A DNA stretch of 64,000 nt from Alcaligenes sp. SORT26 (GCF_017377875.1 NZ_CP070975.1:1612001-1676000); one strand, 5' to 3'. Counted from the first letter of the stretch, positions 9,993 through 19,957 are shown. Translations and numbers: made by a program. The notes: generated from the sequence alone by a model not told the origin.

Positions 9993-11501
9993 TTATTTCG
10001 ATGGCGTAATCAAAACCCATTGCGACTGGCCTTCACGCAAAACCAGCAAGGCTGCTGCTTTGGATTTATCCAAGGAAGCCACCATTTTAGCGTATTGATC
10101 CGGGGTCCCTACGTCTTTATCGTTGACTCGCAAAATAAGGTCGCCCGGCTGTAGACCGGCTTCGCTGGCAGGGGCCGTGGCCTCTGTCACCTGAACGGCA
10201 CTTTCCACACCCAGACGCTTCAGATCGGCGGCTGGTACTGCCGTCACCTTCAAGCCGAATGCGTCTGCACTGCTGGCGGCTGGACTATTTTTCTCGTCCT
10301 TGCTGGCAGTATTGGTATTGCTGGAAGGGATCTCATCAACCTCGATCTTGACGGTCTGTACCTTGCCCTTGCGCCAGATTTCCACCGTAGAGCTTTGACC
10401 TGGCTTGGTGCCACCCACAATACGGGGCAGATCTGTCATCTGATTAATGCTGCGATCGTTAAATTTCAGGATCACGTCACCGGACTGGATGCCGGCCTTG
10501 GCGGCTGGACCACCCTCTTCCACACTGCTGACCAAAGCACCCTTGCTGTCTTTCAGACCCAGGGCGGTAGCAACATCATCTGCGACCGGCGTAATTTGAA
10601 CGCCAATACGGCCACGCGTCACTTTACCGTCAGACTTGAGCTGCTCGACCACGCTCATGGCTTCGTCAATCGGAATCGCCAGGGAAATACCCATGAAACC
10701 GCCACTGCGCGAGATGATCTGCGAGTTCACACCGACCACTTCACCATTCAGATTGATCAGTGGACCACCGGAGTTACCGGGGTTCACCGCGACGTCTGTC
10801 TGAATAAAAGGCAGGTAATCACCCGTTTCGCGATTGATTGCGCTGACAATCCCGGACGTCACCGTCGACTCCAGGCCGAACGGAGAGCCAATGGCCAGAA
10901 CCCACTGCCCTTTCTTGAGCTGTTTGGAATCACCAATCGCCATGGGCTTCAAATCTTTGGCTTCGATCTTGATCAAGGCCACATCAGTGCGTTCGTCCGT
11001 ACCGATGATCTTGGCAGGGTATTCCTTGCCATTGCTCAGGGTCACGAAAATACCGTTGGAATCCGCCACCACATGGTTGTTGGTCAGGATGTAGCCATCA
11101 GCAGAAATGATGAAACCCGAACCTACGCCACGCGGGACCGTGCGCTCTTGTGGCTGCTGACCTTCATTACCGCCGCCACGGGGACGCTGAGGAGCCATGC
11201 CAGGAGGCATGAAATCCGGCCCGAAGAACCAGCGGAACATATCGTAGGGGTCCGAACCCGGGCCCATGGCAGGGGAACGCACCTGCACGGCCTCGGTAGT
11301 GCGGATATTGACAACCCCATCCTCGGTCTTGGCAACAACACCGGTGAAGTCAGGCAAGCCCAGGGTCGTGCTCTGGACTTGCTCGCCCGTCTCTACGGGC
11401 TGGGCCTGAGCGTGGGCCATGGGCGCACCGGCCGCAAACAACACGGCAGCCGTCAAAGCCGAAAGAACAGGAATACGCATTTTTAGACTCGATTTTTCCA
11501 T
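9993..11501 (-). CDS. degP: Periplasmic serine protease of the DegP/HtrA family (MucD-like)
   Basis: This periplasmic protease and chaperone degrades misfolded envelope proteins and feeds back on sigma-E signalling. The 502-residue precursor has a signal peptide ending near MAHAQA (residue 32), a trypsin-like domain with the triad His143 (TNNHVV), Asp173 (ERTDVALIKI) and Ser244 (GNSGGP), and two PDZ domains at about 275-370 and 400-495. I chose the ATG at 11501, preceded by AGGAG nine bases away; a start at 11531 would overlap mucB and spoil the signal peptide. The position after rpoE-mucA-mucB is that of mucD in Pseudomonas. Confidence 0.95.
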   Translation of the reverse strand: MEKSSLKMRIPVLSALTAAVLFAAGAPMAHAQAQPVETGEQVQSTTLGLPDFTGVVAKTEDGVVNIRTTEAVQVRSPAMGPGSDPYDMFRWFFGPDFMPPGMAPQRPRGGGNEGQQPQERTVPRGVGSGFIISADGYILTNNHVVADSNGIFVTLSNGKEYPAKIIGTDERTDVALIKIEAKDLKPMAIGDSKQLKKGQWVLAIGSPFGLESTVTSGIVSAINRETGDYLPFIQTDVAVNPGNSGGPLINLNGEVVGVNSQIISRSGGFMGISLAIPIDEAMSVVEQLKSDGKVTRGRIGVQITPVADDVATALGLKDSKGALVSSVEEGGPAAKAGIQSGDVILKFNDRSINQMTDLPRIVGGTKPGQSSTVEIWRKGKVQTVKIEVDEIPSSNTNTASKDEKNSPAASSADAFGLKVTAVPAADLKRLGVESAVQVTEATAPASEAGLQPGDLILRVNDKDVGTPDQYAKMVASLDKSKAAALLVLREGQSQWVLITPSK

Positions 11502-11527
11502 TCTCAAATACTCCTGGTGGACGATCG

Positions 11528-12553
11528 TCAATGTGTCCGGGATAGAGGGGTGTACTGTGTACCTTCCAGCAAAGCGCGCAAGGTCTGTACTGGGACCGCG
11601 CCCGTGCTCGTCAAAACATAATCATTAATGCGACTGCGGTACATATTCATGGAACCACGGTGAAATGCCCCCAAGCTGTTTTCCTCGGCTTCCGGGGTTC
11701 CTACCCGTTCCAGAAAGACCGAAATCGCAGCCAGACCGTCAGACATCATCAAGTGCGTTACCTGACGCCCGGCCCGCATGGGTCTGAGCATCTCGGAACG
11801 CAAGCTAAAACCGGCAGGCATGGCCAGATGCCACCCTAGCTCGCTCAAATCAATTTTCTGGACCTCGGGTTCGACCACTTCCCACTTGCTGGGGTTCCAA
11901 CTGGTACGCAACTCTTGCAGGTCCACCTGCTCGCCAAAGGCGACCGAGGCAAAGGCAATCTGGTCCACTACAACTTGTTGTGGGTCCAAAGTTTGCATTT
12001 TCAACAATAAATGGTGATCGGTATCAGCGCAGACCCGATAGCCATAACGCTGCTCATCCTTGGGCACCAGCTCGATCAGGTCGCAGGGCCGCCCGGCAAC
12101 CCGCTCCGGAGTGGGCAGACGCCGCATGTCGTAGAAATTGGGGAGCTGGCTGACATCACCGACCAGAAAACTGGGAAAACGCTCGTTTTCACGACGTTCG
12201 ATCACCACCATTTTCTTTTCGGGAATCAGACATTGCGTCACTTCGTTTTGACGCAGGAATTCACGCGGTTCGCCATCCAGAATTTCCAGACGCTCGCGCT
12301 CGCCCGTACCGTCAATGATATGAACCAGCTTCATGGACTGGCTGGACTGATCCTGGGTGTAAATAATGACCCCGGAATAATCCAGATCGCGAGCCGCTTT
12401 ATGAACTTTCTGCAGCCAGGGCAAATCCAGCGGTTCAACCCCGCTGGCGTCCTGAGCCAGTACAGGTGTACACAGCATCGCCAGCGAAAAGGCAAACAAA
12501 CCCTTGTAGAGACGTGCCAGGGCCACCTGCGACGGCATACGTACAGACCTCAT
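11528..12553 (-). CDS. mucB: Sigma-E regulator RseB/MucB
   Basis: MucB/RseB is a periplasmic protein that binds the anti-sigma factor and shields it from DegS-type proteolysis until lipid or outer-membrane stress signals arrive. The 341-residue precursor has a signal peptide ending near PVLAQD. The mature part has the typical opening LPWLQKVHKAARDLDYSGVIIY followed by EREHL-like and RVAGRPCDLIELVPKDEQRYGYR segments, matching the two MucB/RseB domains. Its start codon overlaps the mucA stop by four bases, which indicates translational coupling within the rpoE operon. Confidence 0.93.
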   Translation of the reverse strand: MRSVRMPSQVALARLYKGLFAFSLAMLCTPVLAQDASGVEPLDLPWLQKVHKAARDLDYSGVIIYTQDQSSQSMKLVHIIDGTGERERLEILDGEPREFLRQNEVTQCLIPEKKMVVIERRENERFPSFLVGDVSQLPNFYDMRRLPTPERVAGRPCDLIELVPKDEQRYGYRVCADTDHHLLLKMQTLDPQQVVVDQIAFASVAFGEQVDLQELRTSWNPSKWEVVEPEVQKIDLSELGWHLAMPAGFSLRSEMLRPMRAGRQVTHLMMSDGLAAISVFLERVGTPEAEENSLGAFHRGSMNMYRSRINDYVLTSTGAVPVQTLRALLEGTQYTPLSRTH

Positions 12554-13044
12554 TGACCCAGGGCTCCACTTTCAAAGGAAACATGGCGTACCGGACCGGT
12601 ACCAACAAAGTCGCGGTGCAAATCCGCGTAATCATTCCAGAGCTGATCGTCCTGAACGCTAGCGACCAACGTGCCGGGCACCGAACTGATGCCCATATAA
12701 GGCAGACCGACCCACAAGGCAGCCGCCACCGCCGCCACCACAACCAGGCCGCTGACGCCATAGCGCTGTACCAGAGGCCGTTTCATGGCATTGGGTGCGA
12801 GCACGGTAGGCTCTTCATCAATCGCTTTGGACAGGCGCGCGTAAAAGCGATCCGAGGTACGGATCGCCAGCGCGTCGGTACGCATGACGTCGCCAATCAA
12901 ATGATAGGTATCCCAGACTTGTCGCCCATAAGGGGAGTCCAGTTCCTCGGGGCGTATTTCAGCCTCGCCATCCACCCAGGAGGACACAGCGGCCTCCCAG
13001 GCATTGAGTTGGTCTTCATCGGAATGGGATTTCAAGGCTTGCAT
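12550..13044 (-). CDS. mucA: Anti-sigma-E factor RseA/MucA
   Basis: This is a single-pass inner-membrane anti-sigma factor that holds sigma-E inactive. The cytoplasmic N-terminal domain has the family pattern (LNAWEAAVSSWVDGEAE, then GRQVWDTYHLIGDVMR). A transmembrane segment follows at about residues 97-115 (VSGLVVVAAVAAALWVGL), then a short periplasmic tail. Two tandem ATGs (13047 and 13044) lie after AAGGA; I prefer 13044 because it leaves six bases of spacing instead of three. It sits nine bases after rpoE and overlaps mucB by four bases. Confidence 0.9.
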   Translation of the reverse strand: MQALKSHSDEDQLNAWEAAVSSWVDGEAEIRPEELDSPYGRQVWDTYHLIGDVMRTDALAIRTSDRFYARLSKAIDEEPTVLAPNAMKRPLVQRYGVSGLVVVAAVAAALWVGLPYMGISSVPGTLVASVQDDQLWNDYADLHRDFVGTGPVRHVSFESGALGQ

Positions 13045-13053
13045 CATCAATCC

Positions 13054-13656
13054 TTACCACCGTCGTTCACTATCATCACCATCCAGTATGGGGCGCAATT
13101 GTGCAGCAATCGCGTCTCGAGCCCGAAAGATGCGTGAGCGCACAGTTCCTATAGGGCAGTCCATGGTTTGAGCTATGTCTTCGTAGCTCATACCTTCTAT
13201 TTCACGTAGCACGATAGCCGTCCGCAATTCTTCCGGCAGCGCCTGGATTGCTGTATTCACAGTCTCAGCAATCTGGCGACTGACCATCATGGATTCTGGC
13301 GTGCTTATATCGCTTAGGTTGTCGATTCGGTCAAAAGTTTCACCTTCTTCAGTTTCGACGTTCTGCACGGTATTGGGACGTCGTGCTGCCGAGGCCTGCC
13401 AATTACGGGCTGTGTTGATCGCAATGCGATACAGCCAGGTGTAAAAAGCACTCTCTCCCCGGAACTGGGGAAGCGCTCGGTATGCTTTGATGAAGGTTTC
13501 TTGTGCCACGTCCTCGACTTCGGACGGGTCACGCACCATGCGGCTGAGCAGACGCATGATCTTGCGCTGATACTTCAGTACCAGCAGGTCAAAGGCTCGC
13601 TTATCCCCACGCTGAACACGTGCAACTAGTTCGGCATCGGTATCGCGTTCACTCAT
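13054..13656 (-). CDS. rpoE: RNA polymerase sigma factor RpoE (ECF, sigma-E)
   Basis: This is an extracytoplasmic-function sigma factor that directs transcription of envelope-stress genes. The 200-residue protein has region 2 (ELVARVQRGDKRAFDLLVLKY, EDVAQETFIKAYRALPQF, TWLYRIAINTARNW) and region 4 (LPEELRTAIVLREIEGMSYEDI, CPIGTVRSRIFRARDAI). Downstream, mucA, mucB and degP complete the usual control circuit. The start codon shares one base with the stop of the upstream YgfX-like gene. I searched for a GGAAC...TC autoregulatory promoter and found no convincing one. Confidence 0.97.
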   Translation of the reverse strand: MSERDTDAELVARVQRGDKRAFDLLVLKYQRKIMRLLSRMVRDPSEVEDVAQETFIKAYRALPQFRGESAFYTWLYRIAINTARNWQASAARRPNTVQNVETEEGETFDRIDNLSDISTPESMMVSRQIAETVNTAIQALPEELRTAIVLREIEGMSYEDIAQTMDCPIGTVRSRIFRARDAIAAQLRPILDGDDSERRW

Positions 13657-14063
13657 TAAGAATCCTTGTTCTGAGCACGGACCTGATGGGACAGCCGGTT
13701 AACGCATAGACACAATGCCCACCAGGCCTGCTTAGTCTGGGCACCCCGCCATAGAGTCACGGTACAGGGCTCGGTGCTGGCTTGATCCCCCAGCAGACGC
13801 AAGGTCATAAACCAGGGAGAGCGCCAGACCTGCTCGATCCGCACGGCTTTATCTACTGACCCGGCGCACTGCAAGGAGTATAGCCCTGCACAATGAGCTA
13901 GTGTAGCGTGCTCGTTCCATGCCCGACGACTGCGAGCATACAAAAAATAAGCCCACAAAGCACCTGTTGAAATCGCCAAGGCCACAGGCAATTGCCAGCT
14001 ATTCATTGTCCAGGCCAAACTCAAGGCCACCAAGACACAGATAAAAACGCCCAGTCGGCGCAT
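13656..14063 (-). CDS. Small two-helix membrane protein, YgfX-like (tentative)
   Basis: This open frame between fabF and rpoE encodes about 135 residues from the ATG at 14063. Two hydrophobic segments lie near the N-terminus (GVFICVLVALSLAW and PVALAISTGALWAYFLY), followed by a soluble part with VWRSPWFMTLRLL and late WWALCLCVNRL segments. This layout resembles YgfX/CptA-type proteins (two helices, then a W.SP....LRL strand). I am unsure of the family. The only other in-frame starts lie inside fabF. The stop shares one base with the rpoE start, so coupling with rpoE is likely. Confidence 0.5.
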   Translation of the reverse strand: MRRLGVFICVLVALSLAWTMNSWQLPVALAISTGALWAYFLYARSRRAWNEHATLAHCAGLYSLQCAGSVDKAVRIEQVWRSPWFMTLRLLGDQASTEPCTVTLWRGAQTKQAWWALCLCVNRLSHQVRAQNKDS

Positions 14064-14118
14064 CGGAGCCGGAGCTCCAATCGACCAGGACTGGGCGTTA
14101 CGAGTGGGGCAGTCTAGC

Positions 14119-15351
14119 TTAACGAAGACGACGAACCACCATCGAACCGTTGGTGCCACCAAACCCGAAGGAATTGGACAAGGCCACATCAATCTTCATG
14201 TCACGCGCTTGATTGGCGCAGTAATCCAGATCGCAAGCAGGATCCTGATTGAAGATATTGATAGTAGGTGGCGAGATCTGGTTGTACACCGCCAAGGTGG
14301 TGAACACCGCTTCAATACCACCGGCCGCACCCAGCAGGTGACCAGTCATGGACTTGGTGGAGTTCACCACCAGCTTGTAGGCGTGATCACCAAAAGCCAG
14401 TTTCAAGGCTTCAGATTCGTTCACGTCGCCCAATGGCGTGGAAGTGCCATGAGCATTCACGTACTGAACTTCATCCGCATTGATGCCACCGTTGCGCAAA
14501 GCGTTGGCAACACCACGACGAGGACCATCACGGTCTGGCGAAGTAATGTGATGCGCATCGGAGCTCATGCCATAGCCGGAGAACTCACCGTAAATACGTG
14601 CGCCGCGTTTCTTGGCGTGTTCGTACTCTTCCAGTACCAGCACACCTGCGCCTTCGCCCAGCACAAAGCCGTCGCGATCCACGTCCCAAGGACGCGATGC
14701 CGTTTCCGGATCATCGTTACGGGTGGACAAAGCACGCATGGCGGCAAAACCACCAATCCCCAGGGGGGACACGGTGGATTCTGCACCACCGGCCAGCATG
14801 ACATCCGCATCGCCGTATTCGATCAGGCGTGCTGCATCACCAATGGAATGCAGACCTGTCGTACACGCGGACACCACGGCATAGCTAGGGCCTTTCAGAC
14901 CCAGGCCGATAGACAGTTGGCCCGATACCAGGTTAACCAGGGATCCAGGCACAAAGAACGGGGAAATCCGACGTGGACCCCGATCCAGATACTCTTTTTG
15001 GGTTTCTTCAATACGGGGCAACCCACCAATCCCCGAGCCGACAATAACGCCGACGCGCTCTGCATCAATGCTATTGATATCCAGGCCACAATCCTGCCAA
15101 GCCTGCATGCCAGCCACCACGCCATAATGGATAAAGGTATCCATTTGCTTGGCTTCTTTGACTGAAATGTAGGGTGCTAACTCAAAACCCTTGACCTCAC
15201 CCGCTATTTGGGCGGTTAGGGCTGAAGGATCGAAACGGGTAATACGCCCGATGCCCGAACGCCCATTGACGATGTTATCCCACGCGGTAGGAATATCGTT
15301 GCCGACCGGGGAAACAATACCCAGCCCGGTAATCACGACACGTCGTTTCAC
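14119..15351 (-). CDS. fabF: 3-oxoacyl-ACP synthase II
   Basis: This condensing enzyme elongates acyl-ACP with malonyl-ACP in type II fatty-acid synthesis and affects temperature control of unsaturated chains. The 410-residue protein has the KAS II catalytic set: Cys163 in SACTTG, the first His in NAHGTSTPLGD, and the second in KSMTGHLLGAAGG. The start codon is GTG, with AGGAG six bases upstream. It follows acpP after 140 bases that hold a terminator-like structure (15369-15446), so its expression is probably set lower than that of acpP. Confidence 0.97.
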   Translation of the reverse strand: MKRRVVITGLGIVSPVGNDIPTAWDNIVNGRSGIGRITRFDPSALTAQIAGEVKGFELAPYISVKEAKQMDTFIHYGVVAGMQAWQDCGLDINSIDAERVGVIVGSGIGGLPRIEETQKEYLDRGPRRISPFFVPGSLVNLVSGQLSIGLGLKGPSYAVVSACTTGLHSIGDAARLIEYGDADVMLAGGAESTVSPLGIGGFAAMRALSTRNDDPETASRPWDVDRDGFVLGEGAGVLVLEEYEHAKKRGARIYGEFSGYGMSSDAHHITSPDRDGPRRGVANALRNGGINADEVQYVNAHGTSTPLGDVNESEALKLAFGDHAYKLVVNSTKSMTGHLLGAAGGIEAVFTTLAVYNQISPPTINIFNQDPACDLDYCANQARDMKIDVALSNSFGFGGTNGSMVVRRLR

Positions 15352-15368
15352 GGATGACTCCTAAACAC

Positions 15369-15446
15369 AAAAAAAGCGGTTTAAAGGGAATAACTGCGTC
15401 TTGCAAGCTAAAGCCGCCGGGCACAAGCTACTCTCTGGAAACCGCT
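15369..15446 (-). terminator. Long-loop terminator or attenuator between acpP and fabF
   Basis: Two perfect 8-base arms (15375-15382 and 15439-15446) can pair. On the minus strand the downstream arm runs directly into seven T. The enclosed 56 bases are long for a classic terminator but can fold further. This would reduce read-through from the very strongly expressed acpP into fabF. Confidence 0.5.
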
Positions 15447-15491
15447 CTGGAGCGAGGGCGTGCACAATGCCGCCCACCCTCTTAATTGAAC

Positions 15492-15731
15492 TTACTGCTT
15501 GCTGTGAGAATTGATGTAGTCCACAGCTTGCTGGACCGTCGTGATTTTCTCAGCTTCTTCGTCTGGAATTTCAGTTTCGAATTCGTCTTCGAGCGCCATC
15601 ACGAGCTCGACCATGTCGAGCGAGTCGGCACCGAGGTCGTCGAGAAAAGAAGATTCGTTTTTGATCTCGGCTTCGTTAACGCCAAGTTGTTCAGCGACGA
15701 TCTTCTTGACGCGCTGTTCGATGCTTTCCAT
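15492..15731 (-). CDS. acpP: Acyl carrier protein
   Basis: This is the small acidic protein that carries growing acyl chains on a 4'-phosphopantetheine arm. The 79-residue sequence is typical: [18 protein letters not shown], then the attachment site GADSLD with Ser37, and a strongly acidic second half. I chose the ATG at 15731, since an 11-residue upstream extension lacks any family match. It lies 184 bases after fabG, a gap wide enough for its own promoter, and is followed by a probable attenuator before fabF. Confidence 0.98.
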   Translation of the reverse strand: MESIEQRVKKIVAEQLGVNEAEIKNESSFLDDLGADSLDMVELVMALEDEFETEIPDEEAEKITTVQQAVDYINSHSKQ

Positions 15732-15915
15732 GCAGATTCTCCAAGTTGGGAAAAATTCCCGCAAATTATAGCCAATCCATACTGCTAAGAGGGATAAGCT
15801 ATGACAAAAAACGGCGTTCTTGTATGAGGCCCAACGTTATTCTTACAACGCCGGCTCAAGCAATAGGCCCCAAATAATCCCGCAATTTTACCTCAGCCGG
15901 GCGCGATGCCAAGCC

Positions 15916-16659
15916 TTACATGTGCATACCACCATTCACATGGATGGTACTGCCCGTAATATATTGCGCTTGCGACCCGGCCAGGAAGGCGACCGCGTTA
16001 GCGATGTCCTCAGCCGCACCCAGTCGTCCCAGGGGGATTTGCGACAAAATAGCCGCCGACTGCTCAGGAGTCAACGAGCGTGTCATGTCCGTATCGATAA
16101 AGCCCGGAGCGACACAATTAACTGTAATGTTACGGCTACCCAGTTCGCGCGCCAAGGCACGGCTCATGCCAGCTACGCCCGCTTTGGCAGCAGCGTAATT
16201 GGCCTGGCCGGGGTTACCGCTCTCGCCCACCACCGAAGTGATGCTGATGATGCGGCCCCAGCGGGCCTTCATCATGGGGCGGATAACAGCACGCGACAGG
16301 CGGAACACCGCGCTCAGGTTCGTCTGGATAACGGCGTCCCAGTCTTCGTCTTTCAGACGCATGGCCAGGTTATCGCGGGTAATCCCGGCGTTATTGACCA
16401 GAATGTGCGGGCCGCCATCTTCTTTGCTCAGTGCCGAAATCAGCGCTTCACAAGCGGCGGGATCGTCCACGTTCAACATCTGGCCGTAGCTGCCGTTCTG
16501 ATCCAGCACAGCAGAAATTGCCTGCGCGCCCGCTTCAGACGTAGCCGTACCCACAACCTTGGCACCGCGTGCCATCAATTCTTTGGCAATGGCCTGACCG
16601 ATACCACGCGATGCGCCGGTTACCAGGGCAGTCTTGCCACTAAGATCCAATTCTTGCAT
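15916..16659 (-). CDS. fabG: 3-oxoacyl-ACP reductase
   Basis: This NADPH-dependent short-chain dehydrogenase performs the first reduction step of each fatty-acid elongation round. The 247-residue protein has the cofactor motif TGASRGIG (residues 14-21), the NNAG box, and the catalytic Ser142, Tyr155 and Lys159 (YAAAK). The C-terminus GSTIHVNGGMHM is typical. Its start directly abuts the fabD stop, so the two are probably translated together. Confidence 0.97.
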   Translation of the reverse strand: MQELDLSGKTALVTGASRGIGQAIAKELMARGAKVVGTATSEAGAQAISAVLDQNGSYGQMLNVDDPAACEALISALSKEDGGPHILVNNAGITRDNLAMRLKDEDWDAVIQTNLSAVFRLSRAVIRPMMKARWGRIISITSVVGESGNPGQANYAAAKAGVAGMSRALARELGSRNITVNCVAPGFIDTDMTRSLTPEQSAAILSQIPLGRLGAAEDIANAVAFLAGSQAQYITGSTIHVNGGMHM

Positions 16660-17595
16660 TTACGCTCCCTCCAGGGCTTCTAAGGTGGCCTGCAAGGACG
16701 CAGGGTCGCTGATCGACAAGGCGACCAGGTCACGATCAATACGCTTGATCAAACCGGTCAACACTTTGCCAGGACCACATTCAACCACGTGGGTGACACC
16801 CTGGGCCTTCATGGCCTGAATGGTCTCTACCCAACGTACGGGATGCCAGGCCTGACGGACCAGCGCATCTTTGATCTGCTCTGGGTCGGTAGGCGCGGCA
16901 ACGTCCACGTTATTGATCACAGAAACAGCAGGAGTCTGAACCTGCACCGAGGCCAAAGCCTGGGCCAGCACAGCAGCCGCCGGCTCCAGCAAGCTGGAAT
17001 GGAATGGAGCCGACACGGGCAACACCAAGGCACGCTTGGCGCCTGCTTCTTTGGCCAGCGCACAAGCGCGATCTACCGCTTCCACATGACCCGCAATCAC
17101 GACCTGGGCCGGTGCGTTGTAATTAACGGCCTGAACCTGTTGACCCTCAGCAGCGCGAGCACACACATCACGCACCTGATCATCATCCAGACCCAAAATG
17201 GCGGCCATCGTACCGACACCCAGGGGTACCGCGGCTTGCATGGCATCCGCACGTACACGCACCAAGGGAACAGCCTGCTCCAGGCTCAAGGCACCAGCAG
17301 CCGTCAAGGCAGAGTATTCACCCAGGCTATGTCCGGCCATTACGGCAGGAACGGGGCCACCAGCCTGAATCCAGGCCTGGTACATGGCCACGGCGCTAGC
17401 CAGCATGACTGGTTGAGTATTGGTGGTCAGGTTCAGCGCATCGGCAGGACCCTGAGCCATCAACTGGGCCAGATCCTGACCCAGCGCCTGGCTGGCCTGT
17501 GCAATGGCTTGCTGTACAACAGCCGACTCGGACCAGGCATCAAGCATGCCAACGGACTGCGAGCCTTGTCCTGGAAAGACAAACGCAATTTTCAT
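16660..17595 (-). CDS. fabD: Malonyl-CoA:ACP transacylase
   Basis: This enzyme moves malonyl from CoA to ACP, supplying the extender unit. The 311-residue protein starts MKIAFVFPGQGSQSVGM and has the nucleophile elbow GHSLGEYSA with Ser90; the acyl-binding loop with SAPFHSS follows. I chose the ATG at 17595 because MKIAFVFPGQG is the conserved start. It lies between fabH (46 bases upstream) and fabG (directly adjacent). Confidence 0.97.
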   Translation of the reverse strand: MKIAFVFPGQGSQSVGMLDAWSESAVVQQAIAQASQALGQDLAQLMAQGPADALNLTTNTQPVMLASAVAMYQAWIQAGGPVPAVMAGHSLGEYSALTAAGALSLEQAVPLVRVRADAMQAAVPLGVGTMAAILGLDDDQVRDVCARAAEGQQVQAVNYNAPAQVVIAGHVEAVDRACALAKEAGAKRALVLPVSAPFHSSLLEPAAAVLAQALASVQVQTPAVSVINNVDVAAPTDPEQIKDALVRQAWHPVRWVETIQAMKAQGVTHVVECGPGKVLTGLIKRIDRDLVALSISDPASLQATLEALEGA

Positions 17596-17641
17596 GGTAG
17601 AAAAACCCAAAGATATGAGGCGGTAATCCGGATCGCGCTAC

Positions 17642-18619
17642 TTAGCAGCGGACCAGCACCGAACCCCAGGTAAAGCCGCCACCCACGCCTTGCAACAGCG
17701 CCAGATCCCCGGCACGGATACGACCGTCCCGGCGAGCAGCATTCAGGGCCAAAGGCACACTGGCTGCCGAGGTGTTGGCATGTTGATCAACCGTGATAAC
17801 CACCTTTTCGGAGGGGATACCCAGCTTACGACCTAGAAAATTGATGATGCGAACGTTGGCCTGGTGAGGAACCAGCCAATTGATATCGGACAAGGAAATG
17901 CCCGCCTGTTCACAAACTTGATTGGCCGAGGTGGCCAGAGAGGTAACAGCCAGCTTGAACACAGCCTGACCGTCCATGCGCAGGAAGGGATCGCCCACCA
18001 CCTGGCCATGCGAGACATTGCCTGCCGCGCACAAAATACCCATTTGGCTGCCATCTGCATTGAGTTGAGCGGCCAAAATACCAGGCTCATCGCTGGCTTG
18101 CAGAACCACAGCGCCCGCACCGTCGCCAAACAGGACGCAGGTAGAGCGGTCGTTCCAATCCAGGATGCTGGAGAACACTTCAGCGCCGATGACCAGCGCA
18201 TTACGCGCACGGCCCGCCTTGATCATGGCGTCAGCCGTTGTCAGCGCATAGACAAAGCCGCTGCAAACCGCTTGTACGTCGTACGCAGCAGCGCCTTTGT
18301 TGCCCAGTTCCGCCTGTACCAGACAAGCCGTGCTGGGAAAAACATAATCGGGAGTAGAGGTAGCCACCACGATCAGGTCCAGATCCTGGGCAGCAATGCC
18401 CGCATCTTCCAGTGCCTGACGCGCAGCGTGTGTCGCCAGATGACTGGTACGAACACCGGGATCGGCAAGATGACGCTGGTGAATACCGGTGCGCTCGACA
18501 ATCCACTGATCGGAGGTTTCGATACCCTTTTGAGCCAGCTCAAGCGCTAGATCATCGTTAGACACAATCCGAGGAGGCAGGTAGCCGCCTGTACCGATAA
18601 TCTTGGCAAATATCGTCAT
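17642..18619 (-). CDS. fabH: 3-oxoacyl-ACP synthase III
   Basis: FabH starts fatty-acid synthesis by condensing acetyl-CoA with malonyl-ACP. The 325-residue protein has catalytic Cys119 ([10 protein letters not shown]), the PHQANVRI His motif and the [11 protein letters not shown] Asn motif. The N-terminus [14 protein letters not shown] and the ERTGI box are typical. I chose the ATG at 18619 over an upstream in-frame start that would overlap plsX. It follows plsX by 25 bases. Confidence 0.97.
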   Translation of the reverse strand: MTIFAKIIGTGGYLPPRIVSNDDLALELAQKGIETSDQWIVERTGIHQRHLADPGVRTSHLATHAARQALEDAGIAAQDLDLIVVATSTPDYVFPSTACLVQAELGNKGAAAYDVQAVCSGFVYALTTADAMIKAGRARNALVIGAEVFSSILDWNDRSTCVLFGDGAGAVVLQASDEPGILAAQLNADGSQMGILCAAGNVSHGQVVGDPFLRMDGQAVFKLAVTSLATSANQVCEQAGISLSDINWLVPHQANVRIINFLGRKLGIPSEKVVITVDQHANTSAASVPLALNAARRDGRIRAGDLALLQGVGGGFTWGSVLVRC

Positions 18620-18644
18620 TTTATGTTCCCGATCAAGCCCGTTC

Positions 18645-19733
18645 TTATGAGGACGAGGGCTCTGAAGTATGGCGTGTATCTGGTTCGCCGCTTTGCGCAT
18701 CTTGCAAGCTCACGCTTTGCATGATGCGTTCGACTGCCTGGCTGGTGCCGCTGAGCAGACCATTGAGCACCGCATCGCGGGCCCGCTGCAAAGCATAACC
18801 GAAAGCATAGGCATCGGCAGAACCATGACTCTTGATAACAATACCGCGTAAACCCAAAAGAGCCGCACCGTTATGTCGACGATTATCCACCCTGTCGCGG
18901 AAACGATTCAAGACCGGGCGAGCCAGTAAAGCGGATACTTTGCTCAAGGGGTCACGGGTAAATTCGTCGCGCAGCATGCTGCCGACCATTTTGGCCAGGC
19001 CTTCAATGGATTTAAGGACCACATTGCCCACGAAACCGTCGCACACGACCACATTGACGGTACCTTTGCAGATATCGTCGCCTTCTACGTTGCCGTAAAA
19101 ATTCAGTCCGCTGGAGCGCAACAATTCAGCCGCCTTCTTGACGACCTCGTTGCCTTTGATGACCTCTTCCCCAATATTGAGCAAGCCCACAGTGGGACGC
19201 TCGTGGCGATCCACGATACTGGCCAGCGCAGATCCCATAATGGCGAACTGCAAAAGGTGTTCTGCGGAGCAATCCACATTGGCACCCAGGTCCAGCATGA
19301 TCGTGGCCCCGCCCTTTTGGTTCGGGATGGACGTGGCAATGGCTGGGCGATCAATCCCATCCAGAGTTTTGAGTACGTAGCGCGAAATTGCCATCCATGC
19401 GCCGGTATTACCTGCAGAAATGCAGGCATCAGCTATCCCGTCCTTGACGGACTGGGCAGCCACTCGCATGGAGGAGTCTTTTTTGCGGCGCAGGGCCACC
19501 TCGACCGAATCGGCCATGGTGACAACTTCGGATGCGGGAAGAATGTCGTACCAGGAGGTATCGACATTACCTTGCGCACGCAATGTTTGCTCGATGGCCT
19601 GAGGCTCGCCAACCAATAAGCAGTGCACATCCGGATAGCGCTTGGCAAAAAGCAGCGCTGCAGGGACAGTGACGGATAAACCGATATCGCCGCCCATGCA
19701 ATCGATGGCAATACGTATTTTTTTGTTAGACAT
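18645..19733 (-). CDS. plsX: Phosphate acyltransferase PlsX
   Basis: PlsX makes acyl-phosphate from acyl-ACP, the donor for PlsY in phospholipid synthesis. The 362-residue protein begins near [11 protein letters not shown], the family hallmark, and contains ISAGNTGA and [10 protein letters not shown] boxes. It stands between rpmF and fabH, the usual proteobacterial order. The C-terminal 20 residues (after QSVSL) are polar and probably disordered. Confidence 0.97.
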   Translation of the reverse strand: MSNKKIRIAIDCMGGDIGLSVTVPAALLFAKRYPDVHCLLVGEPQAIEQTLRAQGNVDTSWYDILPASEVVTMADSVEVALRRKKDSSMRVAAQSVKDGIADACISAGNTGAWMAISRYVLKTLDGIDRPAIATSIPNQKGGATIMLDLGANVDCSAEHLLQFAIMGSALASIVDRHERPTVGLLNIGEEVIKGNEVVKKAAELLRSSGLNFYGNVEGDDICKGTVNVVVCDGFVGNVVLKSIEGLAKMVGSMLRDEFTRDPLSKVSALLARPVLNRFRDRVDNRRHNGAALLGLRGIVIKSHGSADAYAFGYALQRARDAVLNGLLSGTSQAVERIMQSVSLQDAQSGEPDTRHTSEPSSS

Positions 19734-19774
19734 CAAGCATGCAACCTATGTTGCTTGCAACGACAAGGAGACTA

Positions 19775-19957
19775 TTACTCGTCGTTCTTTGTCTTCAGCA
19801 CTTTACGGCCACGATAGATGCCGTTGGGGCTGATGTGGTGACGCAGGTGCAGTTCGCCAGTCGTAGGCTCGATAGCCGTCGAAGGACCAGTAAGCGCGTC
19901 GTGCGAACGACGCATGTTACGCCGGGACGGGCTCTTTTTATTCTGCTGAACAGCCAT
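19775..19957 (-). CDS. rpmF: Ribosomal protein bL32
   Basis: This is a 60-residue basic 50S ribosomal protein. The N-terminus [20 protein letters not shown] is diagnostic, followed by [17 protein letters not shown]. The zinc-binding cysteines found in some L32 versions are absent, as in most betaproteobacteria. It lies between yceD and plsX, so ribosome and lipid synthesis genes share one transcript. Confidence 0.98.
   Translation of the reverse strand: MAVQQNKKSPSRRNMRRSHDALTGPSTAIEPTTGELHLRHHISPNGIYRGRKVLKTKNDE

Noticed and set aside
13900-13925. A GGAAC sequence upstream of rpoE as a sigma-E promoter
   Set aside because: The -35-like part is present but no suitable -10 sequence follows at the right distance.
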